Assembly (NCBI GenBank): GCA_017979445.1
Contig: CM030713.1
Span: 23,977,163 to 24,041,162 of the forward strand
Source: Akebia trifoliata
Taxonomy: Eukaryota > Streptophyta > Magnoliopsida > Ranunculales > Lardizabalaceae
Direction of reading: 5' to 3'
DNA length: 64,000 nucleotides
Shown: positions 1 through 10,903 of the stretch, one piece after another
Layout: each line of letters opens with the position of its first letter
Numbering within the stretch: position 1 is the stretch's first letter
Position numbers and translations under genes: made by a program
Notes under the pieces: generated by a model
The model's database searches: none
What the model saw: only the letters and a program-made list of their open reading frames with translations
What the model was told of the DNA's origin: nothing

Positions 1-1640
1 CCGTCGAACTCGTGAGTTTTTCACTTTTAACATCTATGAATACTAACGAATTCATTGATTATAAAAGTGACGAATTCACTCAAAATGCATGTTTTGGGAA
101 TAAAAATCAACAGTGTACCCAAATCGGAATTTTGACATAAGTTGTGCATAGATCTTGAAGTAATTGGATTTCGACATTATCAACCTTTCCCTTCTTATTT
201 TGGGGATGAAGAGGAGGGCGAGAAGCAATAATAGGAGTGGCTTGGGAAGGAGGAAGGTTTTCTGTCAGGTTTGGAGGTTTAGGGGTTTGGACAGTTGGGT
301 TTGGAACAAATTTAGTCTCCTCCATGGATCTGTTCAGGCCTGTTTAGTCGAAGTTGTGGGGATACTTTAGAGTATAGTCTTTTCTTTGGTATCGAGAGAT
401 TCTATTGCCACACCAACTTTTACCCTTTATTTGGATAGAGAGAAATGAAGAGAAAAGAAACTCATTAAAAAAAAAAAAAAAAAAAGAGAAGAAGAAATCC
501 AGTTTTTTTCCATCTGGTTTGATTTAACAATAAAAAAACTTAACTTTAAAAAGAAAAAAATGTAGAATTGTAATTTTTAGTGCTCTTAGTCGTGAACATT
601 TTTTTTTCCCTAATTTGGAGAGAAAAAAAGAGAGGAAAAATTGATCCACTTTTCTCTCCGTTATTTTTCTTCTCTCTCTTCACTTAATAATCCAAACAAA
701 AGAAATTGAGAAAAACTCATTATTTTCTTTTATTTTCTCTCTAGTTATCTCAATCCAAAGACACCATCATTAAGAGCAACCAAAAATGTGGGATCATTCT
801 TTCTTGGTGTAAGTTATATAGCATAGGGTGAATCTTCATTTCATGTGTCTGGATATGAAAAAATTTCAAGTCTGATACACTGTTTATTTTAATTTTCAAA
901 ACATATACTTTTTAGTGAATTTGTCACTTTTATAATCAACGAATTCATTGCTAAAATATCAACGATTTTGTCATATTAGCGGTCTCACTGGTAATTTATC
1001 AACTCACGAATTCACTGGAAAAACATGTTTTGGAAATTAAAATGAACATTATACCGAAAATAGAATTTTGTCATAAGTTGCACATGTTTTTAGACCCCAA
1101 CTTTTACTTATTCTCAACCATTCACTACATTTTTAAGAGTGAATTTCAATTTTGTGCGTTGAATATGATGAAATTTCAAGTTCGGTCTACTGTTCATTTT
1201 AATTCCCAAAACATCCATTTATCATTATTATAACCGTCGAACTCATGAATTTTTCACTTTTAACATCTACAAATACCAGCAAATTCATTGATTATAAAAG
1301 TGATGAATTCACTCGAAATGCATGTTTTATTATAACCATTGAACTCGTGAGTTTGTCACTTTTTACATCTACAAATACCAGCGAATTCATTGATTATAAA
1401 AGTGATGAATTCACTCGAAATGCATGTTTTGGAAATAAAAATCATTAGTGTACCCAAATCGGAATTTTGACATAAGTTGCGCATGTTTTGGAGAAAAATC
1501 CATTTTCTTTATTTTTAATTAAAATGTAATAAATAAAATTGGGGCGCCAATAACAGATTTCAAAATTGTGCTTGCGATGACTAGTAAATCCTGTCGAAAC
1601 TCAAAATAACTGTTGAAATGACGAAAATACCCTTGCAAAA
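1..1640. repeat. cluster of diverged short repeats (MITE-like), no gene
   Basis: No coding potential seen. The block at 1-150 returns at about 1231-1485, where a unit of about 100 bp is tandemly duplicated (1235-1335 and 1336-1440); each unit contains CATTGATTATAAAAGTGA followed by GAATTCACTC. A third, more diverged version lies at 905-1085. The phrase AATCGGAATTTTGACATAAG ends copies at about 120 and 1457. Near 1540 the block ends in GGGGCGCCAATAACAG, which resembles the reverse complement of the terminal repeat of the element at 61522-61866. I infer remnants of one or more non-autonomous DNA transposons; superfamily unknown. Confidence 0.55.
393..600 (+). repeat. dispersed ~205-bp repeat, copy 1
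   Basis: This stretch (starting GGTATCGAGAGATTCTATTG) is repeated, with scattered differences, at 27152-27362. Both copies carry a purine- or A-rich insert in the middle and end in TTTTTAGNGCTCT. It lies within the repeat cluster at the window start. Likely part of a non-autonomous DNA element; no target duplication was identified. Confidence 0.6.
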
Positions 1641-1697
1641 TTTTAAATTCCAACCACTGTCCACTACCTATTTCTTAAAACCAATACAAAAAACTCT

Positions 1698-1870
1698 TAC
1701 GCTCTGTTTGGATTGAGAGAAAGGAAGGGAAGGGAAGGGAAAATAACACCCTTTCTCCTGTTTAGATTGTTAAGTGGGAAGGGAAGAGAAGAAAAATGAA
1801 GGGAAGGGAAGGGAAAAAAGTAAGAAATTTGTTCCCTCCGAAAATGGAGAGACGTGGAGGGAAGAGAAGA
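1698..1870. mobile_element. MITE-like terminal sequence (TACGCTCTGTTTGGATTGAG)
   Basis: TACGCTCTGTTTGGATTGAG followed by GGAAGGGAAGGG repeats looks like the end of a short transposon. The inverse form, CTCAATCCAAACACAGCGTA, ends a similar purine/pyrimidine-rich block at 25211. The two probably belong to one MITE family. The other end of this copy was not located. Confidence 0.4.
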
Positions 1871-2265
1871 GAGTGATTTTTCTTTTCCAAATTTACCCTC
1901 ATTCTTTTTAAAATTTCCAAAACTTATTTATATTGACAGACCATATATTACTACTACACCCCATGTAATAAATCACATTAAACTGATTTCAGAAACCCTA
2001 GAAATTTGCAAAACGAAGGAACCGAACTTGAACTGAACTCGAAGACGACCTCTCTCTCTCATTCTTCTGATTTTCTTCAAGAAATCTTCTTCAACGTCAC
2101 ACAAATTTCTCTTCTTCAACCTCACACACCTTTCGCTTCTTCTTCTTTTTTCAAAAATCCTAATCTGATGGTGTGTTTCTTTAGCGATTTCGTTGACCAG
2201 TCTTCCTTCTTTGGAGGTCGTGAAACTAATTTCCGTCCAAAAGATTGAGAGAGGGAAATCGAGAG

Positions 2266-4374
2266 ATGTTGGCGTTGGTTGGTGGTGAAGGTGCAACAAC
2301 AGAAATGGAGAAAGATTTCGATTCCAAGCTTCGTCTTCAGAACCCTAATCAATCCGTCCAGCGATCCAAGAGCTTCGCTTTCAGAGCCCCACAAGAAAAT
2401 TTCACCATCCACGACTTCCAATTGGGAAAGATCTATGGCGTCGGTTCCTATTCCAAGGTTTGATCTTGATCTGATGCTGATGAAATTATTTTATTTATTT
2501 ATCCCTCAAATTGGTTTTTTTATTAGTGAATTTGGGTTTTCAGTTGTTGCTGATTAAGTTACGTAAATGATAAGATGGAGAAATGGTTTGTTGCAATGAT
2601 GAAGGATAGAAATTTTGGTTATTCAAGGGCCATGTGGTTTTGTACAAGTAATTTGCAATGGGAAATCCATTCCCCCCACCCCAATTTGCATGGAGTAGGT
2701 TTTCCCTTCACAAATAAAATACAATGAGAAAATATTTTTCTATTGATGGCTTCAATTAACAACCCTTACAGAAATGTGGCTCTTGTTCAAAGTCTAACAA
2801 GTAATTTTTTTAATGGATGAGGAATCAATCATCATCATCAAGGCCTTAGAGAAACTATTTAATCTTATGTTTCGTCAAGTCTTTCAGAACCTCATCTCAA
2901 CACTTCGGGTTGGTGTTCGTACACCTTGTGTGATTAAAATTTAAAATTGAATCGTGTTTTGTTTTAGGACAGAAAGATTTTCCAAGATTGGGATGTTTTC
3001 TTATGAATTTACTGGAAGATAGATAAATCGACAATGAGTTTTGTGCTTCCTATTTTATGACCAAAACATGCATCAGAAATACTAGTTATGTATATTGTGA
3101 CAGACAAGTATCTCTCCTTTAATTTGTGTACTGAACACCTGAGTACCTCTTTTCCTCACATCTATTTCTCCCTTTCACATTCTGGGGACTTTAATGGTTT
3201 TATAACTGTTGTGATGTTGGAGGATGGGTAGGCAATAATAAACTAGTTTTGGTTCATGTTATGGGTCCAGCTCTGAATTATTGTTAGATTTTTAGCATGG
3301 TTGAATGTTGCACAATTGGCAGCAGTTTAGATCATGGAGCATAGTATTTACTTCTCATTTTCGGTTTGTCTGCATTATGTTATTAGTATTTTCTTTATAT
3401 GAAATTTCTTCATCAGGTTGTGAGGGCAAAGAAGAAGGATACGGGAAAAGTGTATGGTTTGAAGATTATGGACAAAAAGTTCATCACCAAAGAAAACAAA
3501 ACATCATATGTGAAGTTGGAACGCGTTGTACTTGATCAGTTGGATCATCCGGCATTGTTAGGCTATTTTTCACATTTCAAGACACCTTTTCTCTGTGTAG
3601 GTATTCTGGTTTTAGTCATCATCATGTATTCTGTTATATTTGTGTATCATTGCCATAGTTTCACATAGAACCCATACTTTTTTTTTACTTTGTTATAGTT
3701 GCTAAGTTTACTCAATTGGGTTCATTATCTGACATGGTTCTGTTTATTATTCCTTGAAGACATGGCACTTGAATCTTGTGAAGGTGGAGAACTTTTCGAC
3801 CAAATAACCAGGGTAAGTTAATTTCAAATTCTCCAAAGTATATGGAAGGCTACGCAAAGCTGCTCTGTTATGTTTGTTCTTTTGCTTTTTGGATCCTACG
3901 GTCATGCGGTGGCAGCCAAGTCGGTCGTTTTATATTATTCAGCTTGTTTGCATGGGTGCAGAAAGGCCGTTTGTTGGAGGATGAAGCTCGCTTCTATGGA
4001 GCAGAAGTTGTTAACGCTCTTGAGTATATACATGGTGTTGGATTAATTCATCGGGATATTATGGTACATCTAGGTATATGTGATTGTCTTTCAACGGCCT
4101 TCAGCTTTCTAACAGTTTTTTTCAATGGTAGCCAGAGAACTTGTTACTTACAGCAGAAGGACATATTAAAATTGCTGATTTTGGTAGTGTCAAACCTATG
4201 AAGGACAGTCGAATCTCATTCCTTCCATCTCTAGCATCAGGTAAGGTTATCATTCTATTATTAGGAAACCATTGACTTGGATGGTTGGGTGAAATCTTAT
4301 TATTTATTTTGATGCACTATACAGATGACAAATCTTGCACCTTTGTGGGAACAGATGACAAATCTTGCACCTTT
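2266..4374 (+). pseudogene. PDPK1: PDK1 (3-phosphoinositide-dependent protein kinase 1) 5' fragment, truncated and frameshifted
   Basis: Plant PDK1 is the AGC kinase that phosphorylates the activation loop of other AGC kinases and binds phosphoinositides through a C-terminal PH domain. Exons with GT-AG borders are 2266-2457, 3417-3596, 3760-3812, 3962-4063, 4132-4240 and 4325-4354. They carry [18 protein letters not shown], the Gly-rich loop start GVGSYSK, the ATP lysine region ([13 protein letters not shown]), [22 protein letters not shown] and the IADFGSVKP (DFG) motif. Damage: one base is missing at about 3550 (after DHP), shifting the frame until the exon end; the catalytic-loop lysine of HRDIK reads ATG (Met) at 4061-4063; exon 6 breaks at 4354 into a repeat of its own start. 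The rest of the kinase domain and the PH domain are absent. A 5'-UTR-like sequence (about 1990-2265) is retained. Introns are kept, so this is a DNA-level copy. It starts the gene-fragment mosaic resuming at 21.1 kb. Confidence 0.88.
4321..4374 (+). repeat. 30-bp-period tandem duplication at the PDK1 breakpoint
   Basis: ACAGATGACAAATCTTGCAC continued by CTTT occurs at 4321-4344 and again at 4351-4374, separated by GTGGGA. The second copy starts exactly where the PDK1 exon should go on to the APE region of the kinase. This looks like replication slippage or template switching when the fragment was truncated. Confidence 0.85.
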
Positions 4375-4629
4375 AAGAGCTCTAATTACTTCTTATTGTT
4401 TTTATGGTAGTTTGGTGTTTAGGCGTTACCCAACTAACTTTAACTAACAAAATGTATGTTGCAGTCTATGGTATCTTCATCCTAATAAGTTCTCTAACAA
4501 AATTTTGGGGATGCATTACTAGACTCTAACTGGTTACATCATTTTTTGGGATGGTAAGCTTTAGGCTAGGCAGGACCCCAACCAGCGTTAATTAACAAAT
4601 ATAATGTTAGTGTATGGTATGTACGTTTT
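4375..4629. other. unassigned sequence between PDK1 break and Ogre insertion
   Basis: No gene recognised. An acceptor-like TATGTTGCAG occurs near 4465. Read on the minus strand, the segment joins the minus-strand open frame at 21097-21346 across the transposon insertion. Confidence 0.4.
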
Positions 4630-4634
4630 GAAGC
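4630..4634. repeat. target site duplication GAAGC, left copy
   Basis: GAAGC directly precedes the first TG of the 5' LTR and is repeated directly after the last CA of the 3' LTR (21083-21087). A 5-bp duplication is standard for Ty3/gypsy integration and shows that both ends belong to one insertion. Confidence 0.95.
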
Positions 4635-6732
4635 TGTAGACACCCCAATTTGCACGAACCCGTTAGAAAGATTCAAATTTTCTCGAGTTGATTCCGATTT
4701 AGAACTCAAACTCTTTGACGGACCCGCATTGCCACTTGGCATCATATTCATGCATACATGCATACTATTTGCATCTCATATCATGCCCATACTTTGTCCC
4801 TAATCCACTTTAGACCTATGTCCATCACCCATACCCTCACCATGGTCTACTACCTAGCCCAACCTAAGCCCAAAACCCAATGCCATTCTAAACCCAATTA
4901 CCCAAATCCATTACCTAGCCCAACCTATACCCAATGCCACTCTAAACCCATAACCTAAATCCACTTTCTAGCCCAACCTAAGCCCAAAACAAAATCCATT
5001 CTCTAAGCCCAAAACCAAACCCACTCCAAGTCCATTCTCTCACCCCTTCACAAGATGACACATGTTGATACCTCATAAGCCTCCAACACCCAATGCATCA
5101 TCTAATTGGAGGGTCAACTTTTCTTTTGTGAAAACTCTAGAATGCCCTTCTCAAAAAGTTTAGTCAAACCAAAAAGGTTATTGGGTCTTTGGTAATAATC
5201 CATCAAGGTGAGAGAACTTCCCATTATACCCTCAAAAGGTGGGAATCTTCAAGTACATACATGGAGTCCTCCCATTGGTCCATTTCAAAAATATACTTCT
5301 ACCCTTACTTTATGAGTTATTTACAAATGAACCAAAGTCTACTTTTCACCTACCACTTCACCTTTACACATGTCATCCTCCTATTCACCCTCCCAAATGT
5401 GCTTTTGTTTTCCCATTGGTCCATTTCAAAACTACACTTCCACCCTTGCTTTATGAGTTATTTACAAATAAACCAAGATCTACTTTTTACCTATCACTCC
5501 ACCTTTACACATGTCACTCCCCCATTCATCCTCCCAAAAGTACCTTTGTTCTCTCACCTCTATTTACCAAAAAACCAAGGATCAAAGCATGCTTTTAGGG
5601 TTTCTTCACAAATGTCATCTTTACCCTCATACAAATGAAAAATCCAAAAAGAAATAACCTAAATCTCATGTCCATGTTCTTTATTTTTAGGGTTGGACCA
5701 CTTTATCCCCAAAAGTTCTCCAAAAACTCTATAAATACCCTCATTTCCTATGAGCAAGGCATGCTCTCAAGCCCCCATCTCTCAACCTAAAACTCTACCA
5801 AATTCTCTACTCATCCCTCATCTCCCAACCTTCAACTCTCAACCCACCCTCAACTACATCCTTCAACTCTCAAGTTCTCAAGCTCAAGTTCTCTCAAGAC
5901 TTCCAAAAGGGACAAGGTGGGACAATAGTTATTGATTTTTTTTTTTTTTTAACTTGCATCTTCTTCTTCTATACCTCTCTTTTTATTTTTAGAAGCCTTT
6001 AGGATGTAATGGAGAACCCTCCTTCATCCCGAGTAGATTGAACCTCAACCTTGGGCATGGAATGCTTGAGGCGGTTTGGTCGAAAGGATGGAGGTTGAAG
6101 CCCTTTTTTAACCCATCCTCATATCATGCATCATAATGTACACTATGCACACACATCACACATGTTAGCTATGATGAAGAAATGTGTAACTCTCTTGATG
6201 GGGTTAAAACACTAAGTTTCTAGTTAAACATGCATGCATTAAGGTTATAGATCTAAGGGTATTCCATCCATGGAATTTTTCTAAAATCCTAAACCAACAT
6301 CTCAACTCATGCAAAAGTGTGTTGACTCCATAGAATGTCTTCTTCCATAAGATATTTCTTATGTCAACACAAACATCAAATCCTCTACTAAAGAGGTACA
6401 TACACACTATGTGCACCCACCCACTTCATGCATCTCATGCATTCTACTTGTTATTTTAATCTTTTCCAAAAAATGGCCAAATCTAAAGGTAACCACCTTA
6501 GGTGGAGAAATGGGGTGCTTAACACCTTCCCCATTCTCTAACCGAATCTCCTTACCTAGATCTTAGGTAGACCATACCTTTTCCATGATTGAGAGTCACT
6601 ACAATGCCATGAAAAAATGATTTTCAAAAAATTGATTCGGGTGCCCATTCACACCCATTTATAAAAAAGAATGGTGGCGACTCCAAACAACGTAGCATTG
6701 AGGTTCAAAAGGTGAACATTCTCATGTCTACA
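4635..6732 (+). repeat. 5' LTR
   Basis: Starts TGTAGACACCCC and ends CATGTCTACA, giving short inverted ends (TGTAGAC / GTCTACA). Nearly identical to 18986-21082. Differences seen include a T/C at about 4795, a one-base length change near 4970, a two-base change near 5842 (CAACTCTC versus CAACTTTCTC) and a poly-T length change near 5938. It contains a TATA box at 5730-5737. Confidence 0.97.
5730..5737 (+). promoter_or_regulatory. LTR TATA box (TATAAATA)
   Basis: CTCTATAAATACCC lies about 1.0 kb before the LTR end and is conserved in the 3' LTR (20080-20087). It is the best core promoter candidate for the element's genomic RNA; transcription would start some 30 bp downstream. By motif only. 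Confidence 0.55.
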
Positions 6733-6735
6733 ACT

Positions 6736-6753
6736 TGGCGACTCCACTGGGGA
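6736..6753 (+). promoter_or_regulatory. primer-binding site, tRNA-Arg type
   Basis: TGGCGACTCCACTGGGGA begins three bases after the 5' LTR. Its reverse complement, TCCCCAGTGGAGTCGCCA, fits the 3' end of a plant tRNA-Arg plus CCA as I remember it. Ogre elements are known to use tRNA-Arg, which supports the lineage call. Confidence 0.8.
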
Positions 6754-7745
6754 GTTTGCGGGTTCAAACCATGACCATTTGGCCATTTTTTTAAAAAAAA
6801 AAAAAAGAACAAATTTTAATATGTGTTTCTAACATTGTTGTTGTTTGTGTTTTGTTGGATATTTTACCTTCTTATTCTTGGGGAATGGTTGTAATATTTT
6901 CTTTAATATTTTGTGGGTTGAATGCTTGTAAAAGGGGGTTGATACTTGTTTTTTTAAAATGCACTTGCGCACTTACGCTTGCATAGCCCATTACACAAAC
7001 CTCCTCTACCTATAAAAGTTTAAACCCGGATGCTTAGTAGTTTCACGACTCGAGATCGCTTATTTCGGGTACGGGGACGAACACATCCAACCCAATCACC
7101 AACCTAAGACATGTGTACTTCGGTATGCATTGAGGTTTGAAGAATGGGTAACCGTGAAGCCACCTATAGCCGCATGCATTCAATACGATTAGAGGCTTAG
7201 GACACAATTTTGGAAAAATGAGTTATCAACCCTCTCATTATTGTAATTTTTCCAATCCAAGGAGATGACTTTGTATTTTTTTTTTTTAGCCCACGAAGGC
7301 AAGTTGTATAGGTTTTAGGCTTTTTTTTTTTTTTTTTTTCTTTACATGTCCCCCTAGGTAAAGGGGGAAATCTTTGCTTATGCTTTGCATCATTAAAAAA
7401 AAAAAAAAAAATCGGCGAAAATTAAGGTTCTGGTCCGTTTTTAAAGAGCGGACTAGTACAAAAGTACTTCGGTCCGTTCATTAAAAACGGACCCAAAAAA
7501 AAAAAAAAAAAAATTTTTTTTTTTTGCTCATTTCGTCCGTGACATCAGTCTTGACAACTTTTCTCTTGGACTTTATTTTTCTTTTGAGTTTTAAGGCTTG
7601 AAAATGATTAAATACATCGTTTTTATCGTTAAACTTAGGGCCTACCACTCGTAGTTTGTGTTTGATCCAAACGGAGCTCGCTTACACTCTACCTATCGAA
7701 ACTGATTTCAACCCAACATGGCCCACTATCAACCTCACCCATGTC
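6754..7745. other. Ogre 5' leader before the tandem arrays
   Basis: Long untranslated stretch with homopolymer runs (A at 6791-6804, T at 7321-7340, A and T near 7495-7525) and a repeated GGTCCGTTTTTAAAGAGCGG / GGTCCGTTCATTAAAAACGG pair near 7432 and 7471. No convincing protein. In Ogre elements an extra ORF upstream of gag can occupy this part; I see none here. Confidence 0.6.
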
Positions 7746-7749
7746 CATA

Positions 7750-8490
7750 TTCAAATAGATCCACAACCCATATCCACTCTCAAACGGGTCCACGACCCAT
7801 ATCCACTCTCAAATGGGTCCACGACCCATACCCACTTCCAAATGGGTCCATAACCCATATCCACTCTCAAATGGGTCCACGACCCATATTCGTGTCCAAA
7901 TGGGTCCACAACCCCTATCCACTCTCAAAATGGGTCCACGACCCATATTCGTGTCAAAATGGGTCCACGACCCATATCCACTCTCAAATAGGTCCACGAC
8001 CCATACCCACTTCCAAATGGGTCCATAACCCATATCCACTCTCAAATGGGTCCACGACCCATATTCGTGTCCAAATGGGTCCACAACCCCTATCCACTCT
8101 CAAAATGGGTCCACGACCCATATTCGTATCCAAATGGGTCCACGACCCATATCCACTCTCAAATGGGTCCACGACCCATACCCACTTCCAATTGGGTCCA
8201 CCACCCATATCCACTCTCAAAATGGGTTCACGACCCATATTCGTGTCCAAATGGGTCACAACCCATATCCACTTTCGAATGGGTCCACGACCCATACCTA
8301 CTTCCAATTGGGTCCACGACCCACATCCATATCCTAATAGGCCTACACCCCATATCCATTTCCAATTGGGTCCATGACCTATATCCATATCCTAACGAGT
8401 CCACGACTCATATCCACTTTCAATTAGGTCCACGATCCATACCCACTTTCAGATGGGTTCACGACTCATATCCATTTCGAGTCGAATCCC
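7750..8490 (+). repeat. 29-bp tandem array in the Ogre leader, with 175-bp higher-order repeat
   Basis: About 25 units of roughly 29 bp (core GGGTCCACGACCCATATCC), head to tail. Unit variants recur in order: the six-unit block starting near 7815 recurs near 7990, a 175-bp higher-order repeat. Because 29 is not a multiple of 3, all frames give repetitive, stop-poor peptides on both strands; I treat these as artefacts, not proteins. Each unit holds the palindrome-like GGGTCCACGACCC. Units degrade toward the right end (8330-8490), as in satellite-like arrays that grow by unequal exchange. Confidence 0.93.
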
Positions 8491-8534
8491 CAACCCGTAC
8501 CCTATCAATCTTTCAATCTCAACCATGTCCATAA

Positions 8535-9090
8535 TCTATGATAAACCTCCGGCTCCGTGCTGATGAACCCCCAGCTCCGTGCTGATAAACCTCCGGCTCC
8601 GTGCTGATGAACCCTCAGCTCCGTGCTGACAAACCCAGCTCCGTGCTGACAAACCTTCGGCTCCGTGCTGATAAACCTTCTGCTCCGTGCTGATAAACCT
8701 CCGCTTCATGCTGACAAACCTTCGGCTTCGTGCTGATAAACCTTCGGCTCCGTGCTGATAAACCCCCAGCTCCGTGCTGACAAACCTTCGGCTCCGTGCT
8801 GATGAACCTCCGGCTCCGTGCTGACAAACCTTCGGCTCCGTGCTGATGAACCTCCAGCTCCGTGCTGACGAACCTCCAGCCCTGTGCTGATGAACATTCG
8901 GTAACGTGCCGATAAACCTCCAGCTCCGTGCTGACAAACCTCTAGCCCTATGCTGATGAACATTCGGTTCCGTGCCGATAAGCCTCCAGCTCCGTGCTTA
9001 CAAATCTTCAGCTCCATGCTGACAAACCCCAGCTCCGTGCTGATCAATATCTGGCTCCGTGCCGACGAACCCCAGCTCCGTGCTGATAAA
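8535..9090 (+). repeat. 22-bp tandem array in the Ogre leader
   Basis: About 25 copies of a roughly 22-bp unit (core GGCTCCGTGCTGATAAACC, variants CAGCTCCGTGCTGACAAACC), some shortened to 20 bp. It follows the 29-bp array after a gap of about 45 bp and shares no sequence with it, so two independent satellites arose side by side. Repetitive open frames on the minus strand here are artefacts of the repeat. Confidence 0.92.
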
Positions 9091-9219
9091 AAACCCAACC
9101 TCAACCAAATTCAAGATTTTCTTAATGCAACTTTACCAATTAATCCAATCTGACCTAATAAATCATCATGCATCTTCATTGTGTAAATGATATATTAATG
9201 CCTAACCTCTTGTCCACAG

Positions 9220-10903
9220 GTGGCCAAACGACCCAGAAAGAAGTACTTACCACCTGACAATCCTCCATATTTTCTACGCTCACAACCAATTATGAGCACT
9301 TCAGAGCAACCTCAGCAGACAGTGACAGAAGTAATAACAGATCTCACTTCAAAGCTAGATATAGTGGTGAAGGCATTGGAAAAACACGATAAGATTCTAG
9401 ATCTGCTAATGGCAAATCCAAGCATCATTCAAGCTGTTCAACATCAGGCATCCGGCTCAAATCAGGCTATACCCGAACAACTGCAACAACAACCTCAGCA
9501 AGCACCGAATACCTTACCACCCACCATCCCTACCAATCAAGGACCACCAATTCACATTCATTGTAATCCACCACGACATGAGGTCATTCAAGAGGAAGAA
9601 TGTGAATTCAGGGCAGCTGAAGTAAGGAGTACCACAGAAGAGAAACTTGCCAACAAGCTCGAGGCAGTCGAGGAGGAGATTAGAAAGATGAAAGGCAAGG
9701 ACTCCGTAAGTGGAATGAGATTCAGAGACCTCTACCTATACCCCAATGCATCACTACCACCAAAGTTCAAGTGTATTGATTTCGAGAAGTATAACGGCAT
9801 TGGATGCCCTCTATCACACTTGAAGCTTTATTGTGGATCCATGTGCCAATTTGGGGATGACGACAGGTTGTTGGTTCAACTCTTTCAAAGGAGTCTAACA
9901 GGGGCAGCTCTTTCATGGTTTCACAATTGGATCACTCTCGAATCAAGAGCTGGCAGGATCTGGCTACGATTTTCTCAGAAGAGTACAAATTCAATACAGA
10001 TATGGGATTGGACAGGAATGACATGGCAAAGATGACTCGGAAGCCAAAGAAAGTGTGAAAGAGTATGCGCAAAGGTGGCGGGAATCGGCCTCCAAAGTAA
10101 AACCACCTATGACTGAACAAGAGATGAACACCATATTCATCTCAACTTTGGGCCATTCATTCTATACGCATCTAGTGGGTCATACAACTGCAAGCTTCTC
10201 GTCATTGGTCCAAGTGGCGGATCGAGTTGAAGACGGTATTCGGTCAGGTCTGATCTACGACTTGTCCAGTCTAGGGGCACCAGCAGGGGGGTCTACTCAA
10301 CGGAAACCGGTAGTCTTGAACAAGAAGAAAGAAGAAGCACAAGTTAACAATGTACAACCTGTTCAACCTTTTTTCATCTCAAACCAGAGGCCGCCAATAC
10401 CTCAGGTCCCTTTCAAGGTGAACCCACCTCAAGCTGCACCGGCTCCACCAGTATTTCAGTTTGGTCAAAATCCAGTATTTGGTCAGAACCCACAGTTCGC
10501 CCAGAATCATCAAACCGAGCAGCGTAGACCCAACAGGAATCCCTCGAGTCTTCACTCGTCTGCCTATGACTCTATCCGAACTACTCCCAGCACTACTCAG
10601 GGGGAATATCTCACTAAGAGGCAGCCAAACCCAGAGGCGATAAAGGGACCAGGGTACAATCCCAATCAATTCTGCGAATTTCACATGGGGGCACCAGGGC
10701 ATGCCACTGACCAATGTTGGCAACTCAAGCACCAAGTGCAGAATTTGATCGACAGGAAAACGATCATCTTGGATGGTCCGGCAACCCAAGCACCTCAGCA
10801 GAATATCAATCAGAACCCGCTACCGACGCATAATGGGGGAGGTAATGGGCCGACAGTCAATGCCATAGAAAGGATGAACCAAGCTTCAACCCTTCAGTTT
10901 TGA
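9220..10903 (+). pseudogene. Ogre gag, twice frameshifted
   Basis: Gag forms the particle that packages the element RNA. The open frame starts at 9220 right after an acceptor-like TTGTCCACAG; the first in-frame ATG is at 9292. The N-terminal part has a Gln/Pro-rich stretch and a charged helix (about residues 120-165). The retrotransposon-gag core follows (FEKYNGIGCPLSHLKLYC, LVQLFQRSLTGAALSWFH). At about 9927 one T is missing, shifting the frame; a second missing base near 10052 leads to the frame of EYAQRWRESASKVKPP and the gag C-terminal half, rich in Gln/Pro/Asn. A single CCHC-like patch (CEFHMGAPGHATDQC, 10674-10718) resembles the usual zinc knuckle. It ends with tandem stops TGA TAG at 10901-10906 in the same frame as the protease. 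Confidence 0.85.

Noticed and set aside
2266..4250. A working PDK1 gene
   Set aside because: Frameshift, changed catalytic lysine, missing kinase C-lobe and PH domain; no continuation found after the Ogre insertion.
7718..8388. Long open frames on both strands in the 29-bp array (repeated HDPYPLSNGST-like peptides)
   Set aside because: The unit length is not a multiple of three and lacks stops, so every frame stays open. No start context, no conserved protein, and the array lies in an untranslated leader.
7750..8490. CRISPR-like regular repeats
   Set aside because: Units are contiguous with no unique spacers and the context is a plant retrotransposon.
8536..9104. Minus-strand frames with repeated SARSRRFISTE-like peptides
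   Set aside because: Pure translation of the 22-bp array.
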